Shown here: positions 1 to 8,251 of the stretch, one piece after another
How the letters are laid out: every line of letters starts with the position of its first letter
Numbering within the stretch: position 1 is the stretch's first letter
DNA from: Gammaproteobacteria bacterium
Lineage (GTDB): Bacteria; Pseudomonadota; Gammaproteobacteria; Thiohalobacterales; Thiohalobacteraceae
Direction: 5' to 3'
Assembly (NCBI GenBank): GCA_019911805.1
Contig: JAIOJV010000078.1
Span: 1-42,817 of the forward strand
Length of the DNA stretch: 42,817 bases
Program-made: the position numbers and the translations under genes
Notes under the pieces: generated by a model
The model's input: the letters and a program-made list of their open reading frames with translations, nothing else
Told to the model about the DNA's origin: nothing
Database searches by the model: none

Positions 1-2262
1 CCATCCCCCGCTCCGGCAGCACCCCCGGTCACACCCGTGCCGCCCCCTCCAGCCCCGCGAGAGGCGGCGGTGCCGGTCACCTCGGAGGCGGCGCCCACCG
101 CGACCGGGATCGTTGCTGACACCCGCAATGCCGCCGAACCCTACGGCCCCTGGGCACTGTGTGCCCCGCGGCCCGTGGCGGCGCTGCCGCCGGCCACCCT
201 GGCCGATACCATACTCACCGCCGATCGGGCGGAGATCGAGCAGAACCGCTTCTACACCCTGACCGGCGACGCCGTTGTGGAGCAGCCCGGCCAGCGCATT
301 CGCGCCGACCGCATCCGCTATGACGAAACCCGCGACGAGGTGCAGGCCGACGGTGACGTCCGGCTCGACCAGTCCACATTGCAGGTGACCGGCGACTCCG
401 CAACGCTGCAGCTGGGCAGCGATACCGGCGAAATCCACGCCGTGCGGTACTTCGTCCCTGCCCAGCATGCGCGCGGCCGGGCCGAGATCGCCCGCCAGGA
501 GAGCGCCACGATACGGTCCTTCGAGCACGCGACCTACAGCACCTGCGACGAAGACCGCGAACGCTGGCGTCTGCACGCCCGCAGCGTAACGCTCGACGCG
601 GCCGAGGGCGTCGGTTACGCCCGCCACGCCCGCCTGGAAGTCGGTTCGGTACCAATTTTGTACACGCCTTACATCAGTTTCCCCATCGACGACCGACGCA
701 AGAGCGGTCTGCTGGTGCCCAGCTGGGGCAATTCCGAAAGCAGCGGTGCGGAGCTGACCGTACCCTACTACTGGAACATCGCACCGCACCGCGACGCCAC
801 CCTCACCCCGCGCCTGCTGAGTAAGCGCGGGGTACAGATGCAGGGTGAATTCCGCTACCTGAATCCGACCAATCTCGGCCAGCTCGGACTGGAATACCTG
901 CCCTCGGACCGCGCGTTCAACGACGAGGACCGTACGCTCTTCACCCTCGAGCACAGTGGCCGACCGCTGCCGCAGCTGCAGACCACGATCCGGGCGGCCG
1001 ACGTCTCGGACCAACGCTACTTCGAGGATCTGGGCCACAGCCTGGAGGTCAGCAGCATCACCCACCTGGAGCGCCTCGCCGAGGCCACCTGGTTCGGCCA
1101 GGGCTGGTCGCTGACCGGGCGCGCTCAGGATTACCAGACCGTGGACCACACCATCTCCGACCTCGATCACCCTTACCAACGCCTGCCGCAAGTGCTATTG
1201 GCGGTGCAGCCCCGCAGCCAGCCCTACGGCCTCGATCTCCGCCTCGACAGCGAGATCGTGCAGTTCGGTCACGACCTGCGTGAGGATGGCACGCGCCTCG
1301 ATCTGCAGCCCAAGGCGAGCCTGCCACTGAGTGGCGCGGCCTGGTTCATCACACCGGCCCTGGGCGTACGCCATACCCAGTACAGCCTGGACGACCGCGC
1401 CGCGGGGTTGCCGACCGATCCGTCGCGGACCACACCCATCGCCAGCCTGGACAGCGGCCTGTTTTTCGAACGCGATACCCGCCTGTTCGGCAACGCCCTG
1501 CACCAGACCCTGGAGCCGCGCGCCTACTATCTGTATGTGCCGTACGAGGATCAGGACGAACTGCCGGTGTTCGACACCGGTCTGCGTGACTTCAGCTTCC
1601 AGCAGATGTTCGAAGACAATCGCTTCAGCGGCGCCGACCGCATGGGCGATGCCAATCAGCTGACCCTGGCGGTCACCAGCCGGTTTCTCGACCCCGAGAG
1701 CGGTGTGCAGCACCTCAGCCTGAGCCTGGGCGAGATCCTCTACTTCCGCGACCGTGACGTGGTGCTGCCGGGTCAGCCGGTGGGAAACCAGAGTGCCTCC
1801 AACCTGGTCGGCGAGCTGGACATGCGCCTGACGCACAGCTGGAAGGCCACCGCCGGCATCCAGTGGGACCCGCACGAGTCCAAGACCGACCGCGGCAGCC
1901 TGCGCCTGCAGTACCGCCCGGACCCGCGCCATCTGTGGAACCTCTCCTACCGTTACCGCAGCGGGGAACTGGAGCAGATCGACACCTCGGCACTGTGGCA
2001 TTTCACCCCGCGCTGGCACGGGGTGGTCCGCTGGAACTACTCGCTGCCCGACCGCACGTTGCTGGAAGGCCTGGTCGGCGTCGAGTACGAGAGCTGCTGC
2101 TGGGTCCTGCGCCTCATGGGCCGCGGCTACGTGCATGACACCGACGGTGAACGCAACGACGCGATCCTGGTCCAACTGGAGCTGAAGGGCCTGACCAGCT
2201 TCGGCGACCCGATCGAGGCCCTGCTGGAAAATGGTATCCTTGGCTATCAGCGCAATCAGTAG
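1..2262 (+). CDS. lptD: LPS-assembly protein LptD, 5' end outside window
   Basis: Outer-membrane beta-barrel that, plugged by LptE, inserts lipopolysaccharide into the outer leaflet at the end of the Lpt bridge. The frame is open from base 1, so the true start and signal peptide lie upstream; the visible N-terminus is a Pro/Ala-rich linker. An OstA/LptA-like periplasmic domain (about nt 210-650) is followed by the LptD barrel domain to the C-terminus. Four cysteines match the family's two long-range disulfides: one at nt 160-162 near the N-terminus, one in a STCDED motif (544-546) and the conserved CC pair in YESCCW (2095-2100). Having all four suggests oxidative maturation as in E. coli. The 3' end lies next to surA, whose product helps LptD fold, which is the usual order. 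Confidence 0.96.
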   Translation, partial: PSPAPAAPPVTPVPPPPAPREAAVPVTSEAAPTATGIVADTRNAAEPYGPWALCAPRPVAALPPATLADTILTADRAEIEQNRFYTLTGDAVVEQPGQRIRADRIRYDETRDEVQADGDVRLDQSTLQVTGDSATLQLGSDTGEIHAVRYFVPAQHARGRAEIARQESATIRSFEHATYSTCDEDRERWRLHARSVTLDAAEGVGYARHARLEVGSVPILYTPYISFPIDDRRKSGLLVPSWGNSESSGAELTVPYYWNIAPHRDATLTPRLLSKRGVQMQGEFRYLNPTNLGQLGLEYLPSDRAFNDEDRTLFTLEHSGRPLPQLQTTIRAADVSDQRYFEDLGHSLEVSSITHLERLAEATWFGQGWSLTGRAQDYQTVDHTISDLDHPYQRLPQVLLAVQPRSQPYGLDLRLDSEIVQFGHDLREDGTRLDLQPKASLPLSGAAWFITPALGVRHTQYSLDDRAAGLPTDPSRTTPIASLDSGLFFERDTRLFGNALHQTLEPRAYYLYVPYEDQDELPVFDTGLRDFSFQQMFEDNRFSGADRMGDANQLTLAVTSRFLDPESGVQHLSLSLGEILYFRDRDVVLPGQPVGNQSASNLVGELDMRLTHSWKATAGIQWDPHESKTDRGSLRLQYRPDPRHLWNLSYRYRSGELEQIDTSALWHFTPRWHGVVRWNYSLPDRTLLEGLVGVEYESCCWVLRLMGRGYVHDTDGERNDAILVQLELKGLTSFGDPIEALLENGILGYQRNQ

Positions 2263-2272
2263 GTTCAATCCC

Positions 2273-3586
2273 GTGATCCAATGCCTTCGCAACGCCCTCT
2301 GCCGCCGCGTCCTGCCGGTATTCCTCGCCCTCGCGACGCTCCTCCCGGCCGGCGGTGCCAGCGCCGCCGACGACCTCAACCGCATTGTCGCCGTGGTCAA
2401 CGACGATGTGGTGCTGGCGAGTGAACTGGAAGCGAGGCTACGCATCGTGGGTGAACAGCTCGCGGCCCAGAACACCCAGATGCCACCCGCGAACGTGCTG
2501 CGCCAGCAGGTATTGGAGCGGGTGATCGTCGACCAGCTGCAGTTGCAGCTGGCAGCGCGCAACAATATCCAGGTCGACGACGAGACCCTCAACGCCAGCC
2601 TGCGCAATATCGCCGAGCAGAACGGCCTCAGTCTGGAGCAGTTCCGTGCCGCGCTGGAGGCCGAGGGCCATCCCTTCGCTGCCTTCCGCGAGGAGATCCG
2701 CAACCAGATCATCCTGTCGCGCCTGCATCAACAGATGGTCGGTAACCGTATCAACGTCACCGACCAGGAGATCGACAACCTGCTCGCCAATGAGCAGGCC
2801 TGGGGTGGTGGTGAGCGTGAATACCATCTCGGGCATATTCTGATCGCCGTACCCGAGGGTGCGTCCCCGGAGATGATTCAGGCCGCCGAGGAGCAGGCCA
2901 GGGGTATCGTACGCGAGCTGCGCGCGGGCGCGGACTTCGCGCATACGGCCGTATCGGTATCGGCGGGCCAGACCGCGCTCGAAGGTGGCGATCTGGGTTG
3001 GCGCAAGGCCGGGCAGCTGCCGACGCTGCTCGCCGAGCCCGTGTACGCGATGCAGCCCGGCGACATCACCGATCCGATCCGCGGCACCGGCGGCTTCCAC
3101 ATCGTCAAGCTGATCGAGACACGCGGTGACGACCGGCACGTCATCACCCAGACCCATGTGCGGCATATCCTGCTGCAGCCCGATGAGCTGATGTCGGAGA
3201 CCGAGGTGCGCCTGCGGCTCGAACAGTTGCGTGAACGGATCATCGGCGGTGAGGACTTCGCCGCGCTGGCGCGCTCGCATTCCAAGGACCGGGTGTCCGC
3301 CTCCAAGGGCGGCGATCTGGGCTGGGTGAGCCCGGGCGACCTGGTGCCGCGCTTCGAGGAGGCCATGAACCGCCTGCAGCCGAACGCGATCAGCGGCGTG
3401 GTCGAGACGCGCTTCGGCCTGCATATCATCCAGGTCCTGGGGCGGCGGGACCATGACAGCACCGATGAGTTCAAGCGCAACAAGGCGCGCGAAATGATCC
3501 GCAAGCGCAAACTGGACGAAGAACTGGCCCTGTGGATCCGCCGCCTGCGCGACGAGGCCTATGTCGAATACCGTACCGAAGAGTGA
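2273..3586 (+). CDS. surA: Periplasmic chaperone / peptidyl-prolyl isomerase SurA
   Basis: Periplasmic chaperone that escorts outer-membrane beta-barrel proteins, including LptD, to the BAM complex. A signal peptide with a hydrophobic core (LPVFLALATLLP) and an ASA-A-type cleavage site is followed by the SurA N-terminal chaperone domain (about residues 30-150) and two parvulin domains (about 175-270 and 285-385), both with family motifs such as GGDLGW and FHIV/LHII. The GTG at 2273 gives 437 aa, close to the usual ~430, and a normal short n-region. An in-frame ATG at 2231 would overlap lptD by 32 nt and add 14 residues with no clear ribosome-binding site, so the GTG is preferred but not proven. 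pdxA, which normally follows, is absent. Confidence 0.95.
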   Translation: MIQCLRNALCRRVLPVFLALATLLPAGGASAADDLNRIVAVVNDDVVLASELEARLRIVGEQLAAQNTQMPPANVLRQQVLERVIVDQLQLQLAARNNIQVDDETLNASLRNIAEQNGLSLEQFRAALEAEGHPFAAFREEIRNQIILSRLHQQMVGNRINVTDQEIDNLLANEQAWGGGEREYHLGHILIAVPEGASPEMIQAAEEQARGIVRELRAGADFAHTAVSVSAGQTALEGGDLGWRKAGQLPTLLAEPVYAMQPGDITDPIRGTGGFHIVKLIETRGDDRHVITQTHVRHILLQPDELMSETEVRLRLEQLRERIIGGEDFAALARSHSKDRVSASKGGDLGWVSPGDLVPRFEEAMNRLQPNAISGVVETRFGLHIIQVLGRRDHDSTDEFKRNKAREMIRKRKLDEELALWIRRLRDEAYVEYRTEE

Positions 3587-3662
3587 GCCGGCGCGGCACG
3601 GCGTACGCCAGACATCACGCCCGGCCTGACGACGGTCGGCCGGATCGCGGCAACAGGCCCTG

Positions 3663-4442
3663 ATGGCGCACATAGCCCGCAAACGTTTCGGCCAGAATTT
3701 TCTGCACGACCGCGGTGTCATCGCGCGCATCGTCGCGGCCATCGATGCGCGCCCCGGCCAGGAACTCATCGAGATCGGCCCCGGCCAGGGTGCGATCACC
3801 CTGCCGCTGCTGGCGGCCTGCGGGCGGCTGCAGGCGGTCGAACTGGACCGCGATCTGCTCGCCCCGCTGCAGGCTGCGGCGACGGGCGTCGGGGAGCTGA
3901 TCTTGCACAACCGCGATGCCCTGCGCCTGGATTTCTGTGCGTTGCGCCAGGGCGAACACCGGCTGCGCATCGTCGGCAACCTGCCCTACAATATCTCGAC
4001 GCCACTGCTGTTCCATCTGCTCGATCAGGCGACATGCATCGCCGACATGCACTTCATGCTGCAGCAGGAGGTGGTCGAGCGCATGGCCGCAGCGCCCGGG
4101 GCCGCGGCCTACGGCCGTCTGTCGGTGATGCTGCAGTACCGCTGCGCGGTGACACCGCTGTTCACCATCGGGCCGGGCGCCTTCCGCCCGGCGCCCAAGG
4201 TCGAATCGGCCTTTGTGCGGCTCATCCCGCATCCCGTACCGCCGGTGACCGTACGGGATGAGCAACGCTTCGCGCAGCTGGTACGACAGGCGTTCTCGCA
4301 GCGGCGCAAGACCCTGCGCAATACGCTTAAGGGCCTGCTGGATGCCGAGGCCATCGCGGCGGCCGGCATCGACCCGCAGATCCGCGCCGAGCAGCTGGAT
4401 CTGGCGGCCTTCGCGCGGCTGGCGAACGTCCCTGTCCCCTGA
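3663..4442 (+). CDS. rsmA: 16S rRNA (adenine1518-N6/adenine1519-N6)-dimethyltransferase
   Basis: SAM-dependent enzyme that dimethylates two adjacent adenines in the 3'-terminal hairpin of 16S rRNA during late 30S assembly. At 259 aa it is slightly shorter than E. coli KsgA (273). The Rossmann fold shows the SAM-binding motif GPGQG (residues 39-43), the acidic VELDRD strand end, and the catalytic NLPY motif (106-109). The N-terminal KRFGQNFL signature supports the ATG at 3663. It lies 76 bp downstream of surA with no sign of pdxA in the gap, and is followed by usp rather than apaG, so the classical operon is interrupted here. Confidence 0.96.
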   Translation: MAHIARKRFGQNFLHDRGVIARIVAAIDARPGQELIEIGPGQGAITLPLLAACGRLQAVELDRDLLAPLQAAATGVGELILHNRDALRLDFCALRQGEHRLRIVGNLPYNISTPLLFHLLDQATCIADMHFMLQQEVVERMAAAPGAAAYGRLSVMLQYRCAVTPLFTIGPGAFRPAPKVESAFVRLIPHPVPPVTVRDEQRFAQLVRQAFSQRRKTLRNTLKGLLDAEAIAAAGIDPQIRAEQLDLAAFARLANVPVP

Positions 4443-4527
4443 GCCTGTCCATGCCTGCCCGGCCGGCCGCCCTGCCGTCCCGGTCCTACGGCTATACTGA
4501 TCCACGACGCTCATAAGGGGAATCGCC

Positions 4528-4974
4528 ATGGAACACCATCGACACATCCTGGCCGCCGTCGACTTCGGCGGCGACAGCGATCAGGTGATAGATCGTGCCG
4601 CCGCACTGGCCCGCGCCATGGGAGCCCGGCTCAGCCTGGTGCATGTCGTGGAGTTCCTGCACTTCGATCTCGCCAGCGAGTTGGTGCTGCCACAGGATGT
4701 ACACCTGGAGACGCAGATGGTCGAGGCCGCCACGCGCAGGCTGGCGGCAATCGCCGCGGACATCGATGTCGACGGGTCGGTGAATCACTGGGTGGAACTG
4801 GGTGCTACCAAGCAGGAAATCATCCGCATCGCGGAGACACAGGGCGTGGACCTGATCGTGATCGGCAGCCATGGGCGGCACGGGATCGGCCGGCTGCTGG
4901 GGTCGACCGCCAATGCCGTGCTGCACGGCGCAAGCTGCGATGTGTTGGCGGTGCGCATCCGCGCGCCCGATTGA
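4528..4974 (+). CDS. Universal stress protein (UspA family)
   Basis: Single-domain 148-aa Usp-fold protein. It begins with the family's ILAAVDF strand and ends with a GSHGRHGIGRLLGST segment, the nucleotide-binding loop of ATP-binding Usp members, then the usual VLHGASCDVLAVR close. Such proteins are cytoplasmic dimers linked to growth arrest and stress survival; the specific role here is unknown. A good Shine-Dalgarno (AAGGGG, about 4515-4520) precedes the ATG at proper spacing. A TATACT hexamer at 4493-4498 could be a -10 box giving it its own promoter, but no convincing -35 is visible. It sits between rsmA and a convergent small gene. Confidence 0.92.
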   Translation: MEHHRHILAAVDFGGDSDQVIDRAAALARAMGARLSLVHVVEFLHFDLASELVLPQDVHLETQMVEAATRRLAAIAADIDVDGSVNHWVELGATKQEIIRIAETQGVDLIVIGSHGRHGIGRLLGSTANAVLHGASCDVLAVRIRAPD

Positions 4975-5019
4975 GAGCGATTTCCGGTAGCCGCTCGGTG
5001 GACAAGCCGGGCGGCGGTC

Positions 5020-5439
5020 TTACCAGTGCCTGGTCAGATTGATGTACAGATCCGGACGCCACTCCGGAACAGCGCCGCCGGCCGAGTCAGCATTCTTGGC
5101 CGCCGTCGACACCGGTGCAGGACGCAGGCTCAGGGTGAGCTCCGGGCCTCTGACTCCGAACGGCCGCCCCACCCCGCCACGTGTCTCGATCAACTGTCGC
5201 AGCGCGGGGCGCTCGAGCAGATTGTTCACCCAGAGCGGTGCAATACGTTCCGCCAGGCCAGTGCGCGGATCCAGCAGCAGGTGTGTCCCGACGGCATAGA
5301 GGCTATCCGCTCTGGCGGCCCGCTGCTCCCCGGGTCCGGCCGCCTGGGCAGCTGTCGTCACCACCACGCCCAGGCCCACGATCAGCGCCAACAGCAGCAG
5401 CGGGTCGGGTTTACGCATACGGGGGCTGCGGTATTTCAT
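5020..5439 (-). CDS. Hypothetical exported or membrane-anchored protein
   Basis: I do not recognise this 139-aa protein. The ATG at 5439 follows a plausible GGAAGA ribosome-binding site; a longer in-frame extension to 5658 lacks one and looks like upstream DNA. The N-terminus is basic (MKYRSPRMRKP), then comes one hydrophobic stretch (about residues 12-34) ending AAQAAG, consistent with a cleaved signal peptide or a signal anchor. The rest is soluble and mixed-charge with no cysteines, ending in a W/R/H-rich segment. It converges on usp, the two genes being about 45 bp apart. A periplasmic location is inference; no function can be assigned. Confidence 0.6.
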   Translation of the reverse strand: MKYRSPRMRKPDPLLLLALIVGLGVVVTTAAQAAGPGEQRAARADSLYAVGTHLLLDPRTGLAERIAPLWVNNLLERPALRQLIETRGGVGRPFGVRGPELTLSLRPAPVSTAAKNADSAGGAVPEWRPDLYINLTRHW

Positions 5440-5712
5440 GTCGAGTCTTCCGCTGGGCGATTTCGGATCAATTTCTGGCTGATTCGCCGTGCAAGCGCCA
5501 AATCCCCTGGCACCCTGTCGAAACCGGATCGGTGCGCCTGTCTGGGTGTTAACGGCCACGCGCCGATCACCTTCAATCCAAAAGGGAACCGGGTTCACAA
5601 CTTTGAAAGGGAAAGATCGAGACGCGGCCAGGGTAAGGCACCCGCCAGTTGCCCGCACGCAGCACTGGCAGCTCGGGCCAATGATAGATTTAACATTATG
5701 TTTTAATTGATA

Positions 5713-5934
5713 TTATCTTGTGGCTCCGTGGCTGCGGTACGCGCCATCCAGCCAGCAACGGGGCAAGGCCTCGCCCGAGGGGAAGGCCAGATCGCCCTTG
5801 GCGAAGGCCGCCGGGTCCTGGAGCTCTTCCCCGGCGTGGATCCGTCCCTGGACGCTGTCCTGAAACGGATCGAACAGATTCGGGAGATTCAGGATCTCCA
5901 CCAAGTCACCGCTGGACACGTGTTTGAGATACAT
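5713..5934 (-). CDS. Small conserved-looking protein of unknown function (73 aa)
   Basis: The start is well supported: a strong GGAGGTG ribosome-binding site lies 6 nt upstream of the ATG at 5934, and the frame ends at TAA in an AT-rich patch. The protein is soluble and acidic, with motif-like blocks (SGDLVEIL, LFDPF, HAGEELQDP, FAKGDLAFPSGE, LPRCW) that look like a compact conserved family rather than random coding. From memory, similar small proteins occur in sulfur-oxidising gammaproteobacteria, sometimes labelled acetyltransferase, but nothing here resembles a GNAT fold. It is divergent from tal, with about 175 bp between the two starts. Confidence 0.7.
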   Translation of the reverse strand: MYLKHVSSGDLVEILNLPNLFDPFQDSVQGRIHAGEELQDPAAFAKGDLAFPSGEALPRCWLDGAYRSHGATR

Positions 5935-6109
5935 GTGACACCTCCAATCGTCCGACTCGCCCGCCGGTCTTCCATCGCCACACCTGCGCCCGGGAACAAC
6001 GGGCGGCCTTCGCCAGTCGAATGTGCAGGACTGGTCTATTCTCACTATAGTCCGTTGTTACGGGTGGCAGGACGCCAACGCCCGATACCATCATTCCCAG
6101 GAGGGATCC

Positions 6110-7255
6110 ATGACGACACCGGCCTCATGCGTGACCCAGACATTCGGTCAGACGATCTGGTACGACAATATCCGTCGCGAACTGCTGCGCTCCGGCGCCA
6201 TCGCGCAGATGATCTCCGAGCAGTGCCTGGCGGGCCTGACCAGTAATCCGAGCATCTTCGAGAAGGCCATTACCACCGGCCGCGAATATGACGAGGCCTT
6301 GTCGTCCGCCCGCCGACAGCATCCCCAGGCCTCCGCCCAGGACATCTTCTACGACCTGGCGATCGACGACATCCGCGCGGCGGCGGATCTGTTTGCCGGG
6401 CTGCATCGCAGCAGCGAAGGGCGCGATGGCTGGGTCAGTCTTGAGGTCTCGCCGGATCTCGCTTATGACACCGACACGACGATCGATGAGGCCGAAGCGC
6501 TGTTCCGACGCGTCGACCGGCCAAACGTCATGATCAAAGTGCCCGCCACGCGTCAGGCGCTGCGTGCGATCGAGGTGCTGACCGACCGCGGCATCAGCAT
6601 CAACGTGACCCTGCTGTTCTCGACCGCCCGCTATGAGCAGATTGCGGATGCCTATCTGCTCGGCCTCGAGTCCCGGCTGCGCCGCGGCCAGCCGCTGCAC
6701 CGGCTCCGTTCGGTCGCCAGCTTCTTCGTCAGCCGCGTCGACAACCTCATCGACCGGCAGCTGCAATCGGTCATCGCCCAGGCGGAACCCGCGCGTGCGG
6801 CACGGGCGCAGGCACTGCTCGGCCAGGTCGCCATCGCCAATGCACGCCTCGCCTACCGGCGCTTCCAGACCCTCTTCGGCAGCGAGCGCTTTCAGATGCT
6901 CGCCTCCGCCGGTGCCCATGTGCAGCGTCTCCTATGGGCCAGCACCAGCACCAAGAATCCGGCCTACAGCGATCTTCTGTATGTCGAACCGCTGATCGGC
7001 GCGGATACCATCAACACGCTCCCACCGCAGACGCTCGCGGCCTTCAATGATCATGGCAAGGTCGCACAGACACTGCCCGCCGATACGGTGCAGGCGGAGA
7101 ACGTCCTGAAGGAACTGGAAGCGCTGGGCATCAGCCTGGATGCGGCCACCCGTCAGCTCGAGGACGATGGCATCGCTGCCTTCGCCACGTCGTATCACAA
7201 CCTGCTGCAGTCCATCGCGGAGAAGACGGCCCGGCTGTCGGGCACGGGCAGTTGA
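6110..7255 (+). CDS. tal: Transaldolase, long (381-aa) type
   Basis: Transfers a dihydroxyacetone unit between sedoheptulose-7-phosphate and glyceraldehyde-3-phosphate in the non-oxidative pentose phosphate pathway. The sequence shows the LTSNPSIF motif (about 43-50), the Schiff-base lysine in VMIKVPAT (K143) and GISINVTLLFS, all hallmarks of transaldolase; the length matches the long subfamily rather than the ~316-aa E. coli TalB. The ATG at 6110 is chosen because GGAGGGATCC immediately precedes it; the upstream in-frame extension is non-conserved. pgl follows after 65 bp and glk after that, so the three probably form a sugar-phosphate cluster. zwf and gnd are not in the window. Confidence 0.95.
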   Translation: MTTPASCVTQTFGQTIWYDNIRRELLRSGAIAQMISEQCLAGLTSNPSIFEKAITTGREYDEALSSARRQHPQASAQDIFYDLAIDDIRAAADLFAGLHRSSEGRDGWVSLEVSPDLAYDTDTTIDEAEALFRRVDRPNVMIKVPATRQALRAIEVLTDRGISINVTLLFSTARYEQIADAYLLGLESRLRRGQPLHRLRSVASFFVSRVDNLIDRQLQSVIAQAEPARAARAQALLGQVAIANARLAYRRFQTLFGSERFQMLASAGAHVQRLLWASTSTKNPAYSDLLYVEPLIGADTINTLPPQTLAAFNDHGKVAQTLPADTVQAENVLKELEALGISLDAATRQLEDDGIAAFATSYHNLLQSIAEKTARLSGTGS

Positions 7256-7320
7256 GCGGCACTCGCCATCGGGCCGGGCGCGTGCCACCATAGCGTAAAC
7301 ACCCGACCGGCAGCGTTGTC

Positions 7321-8085
7321 ATGTCACTACAACAGAGAATTTGTGACTATCCACTCTACGTCCATCCGGACGTCACACGTCTCGCCGAGATCGTCGCCGA
7401 GCGCGTGATCGCCATCGGTACCGACGCCATCGCGCAGCGCGGCGCATACCACCTGGCCCTGTCCGGCGGTTCGACCCCGCGGCACCTGTACCGGACACTG
7501 GCGCAACCCGAACGGCAGGCACGGCTGGACTGGAGGCACGTGCACCTGTATTTCGGCGATGAACGCGCGGTGCCGCCGGATCATCCCGACAGCAACTTCC
7601 GCATGGCCCGCGAAGCGCTCATAGACCACGTCCCGACACCGGCCGCGCAGGTGCACCGCATGGCCGCCGACCCCGCCCATATCGAAGCGGATGCGCGGGC
7701 CTACGCCCAGGTGCTGGCGACGCACCTGCCGCAGGACACTGCCGGGATACCGGTATTCGACCTCATCCTGCTCGGTCTCGGGACAGACGGTCACACCTGC
7801 TCGCTGTTTCCGGATACGCCGATCCTCGCTGAGCAGGAACACAGTGTGGCCGCCGTGCATGCGACGCATCTGGACAGCTGGCGGCTATCACTGACCTATC
7901 CGACGCTGCACGCCGCGCGCCAGTTGCTGTTCCTGGTGAGCGGCCCGGACAAGGCGGTCATCATGGCGCGCCTCTGCGGTCCAGCCGCTGCGGGTACCAG
8001 CCGGCTACCGGTGGAGCGCATCGAACCCGGCGGGGCCGTCGAATGGCATCTGGACCGCGCGGCAGCCGGGAGTCTTGCCTCATGA
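7321..8085 (+). CDS. pgl: 6-phosphogluconolactonase
   Basis: Hydrolyses 6-phosphogluconolactone to 6-phosphogluconate in the oxidative pentose phosphate or Entner-Doudoroff route. At 254 aa it has the NagB/RpiA-like sugar-phosphate isomerase fold of the DevB/SOL type: LALSGGSTP (phosphate-binding loop, about residues 47-55), HLYFGDERAVPPDHPDSN (about 77-94) and LGLGTDGHTCSLFP (about 153-166). It is the soluble type, unlike the beta-propeller YbhE of E. coli. It lies between tal and glk in the same direction; the spacer to glk is filled by a family A repeat, so co-transcription with glk is uncertain. Confidence 0.95.
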   Translation: MSLQQRICDYPLYVHPDVTRLAEIVAERVIAIGTDAIAQRGAYHLALSGGSTPRHLYRTLAQPERQARLDWRHVHLYFGDERAVPPDHPDSNFRMAREALIDHVPTPAAQVHRMAADPAHIEADARAYAQVLATHLPQDTAGIPVFDLILLGLGTDGHTCSLFPDTPILAEQEHSVAAVHATHLDSWRLSLTYPTLHAARQLLFLVSGPDKAVIMARLCGPAAAGTSRLPVERIEPGGAVEWHLDRAAAGSLAS

Positions 8086-8090
8086 ACCTG

Positions 8091-8249
8091 AAAAACTCAT
8101 TGCAGCCACGGCAGCGCACCGAAGGCGCGGCGATGAAACCACATCGTGAAGCCCGGGCTCAGCACCTGGCGGATGAGGGAGGTTATTGTATGAAACGTAG
8201 GATCCCGCCTGTGTTTTTTCGTGTACTTCCGTGGCAAATGCAGTTTCTG
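8091..8249 (+). repeat. Family A palindromic element, copy A1
   Basis: About 155-bp element between pgl and glk. Its right arm reads towards CTTCCGTGGCAAATG; the left arm is degenerate (CCACGGCAGCGCACCG). The interior, including CTCAGCACCTGGCGGATGAG, is also present in reverse in copy A2, and weaker homology extends to A3, so these are related dispersed elements rather than chance palindromes. Its right end abuts the glk start codon. Confidence 0.8.
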
Positions 8250-8251
8250 AG

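Noticed and set aside
2231-2272. Upstream ATG start for surA
   Set aside because: It would overlap lptD by 32 nt and give an unusually long n-region; the GTG at 2273 gives a standard signal peptide. Kept only as an alternative.
1195-2712. Long minus-strand reading frame (505 codons) across lptD and surA
   Set aside because: It is antisense to two well-supported genes, has no ribosome-binding site or family motifs, and arises from the high GC content.
3587-3662. Possible remnant of pdxA between surA and rsmA
   Set aside because: The 76-bp gap has no reading frame or similarity to PdxA motifs that I can see.
2438-3979. Minus-strand frame of 513 codons across surA and rsmA
   Set aside because: Antisense shadow of two conserved genes with low-complexity A/R/Q-rich translation.
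4493-4498. TATACT as a promoter for usp
   Set aside because: No acceptable -35 hexamer at 16-18 bp; noted in the gene entry but not listed as a feature.
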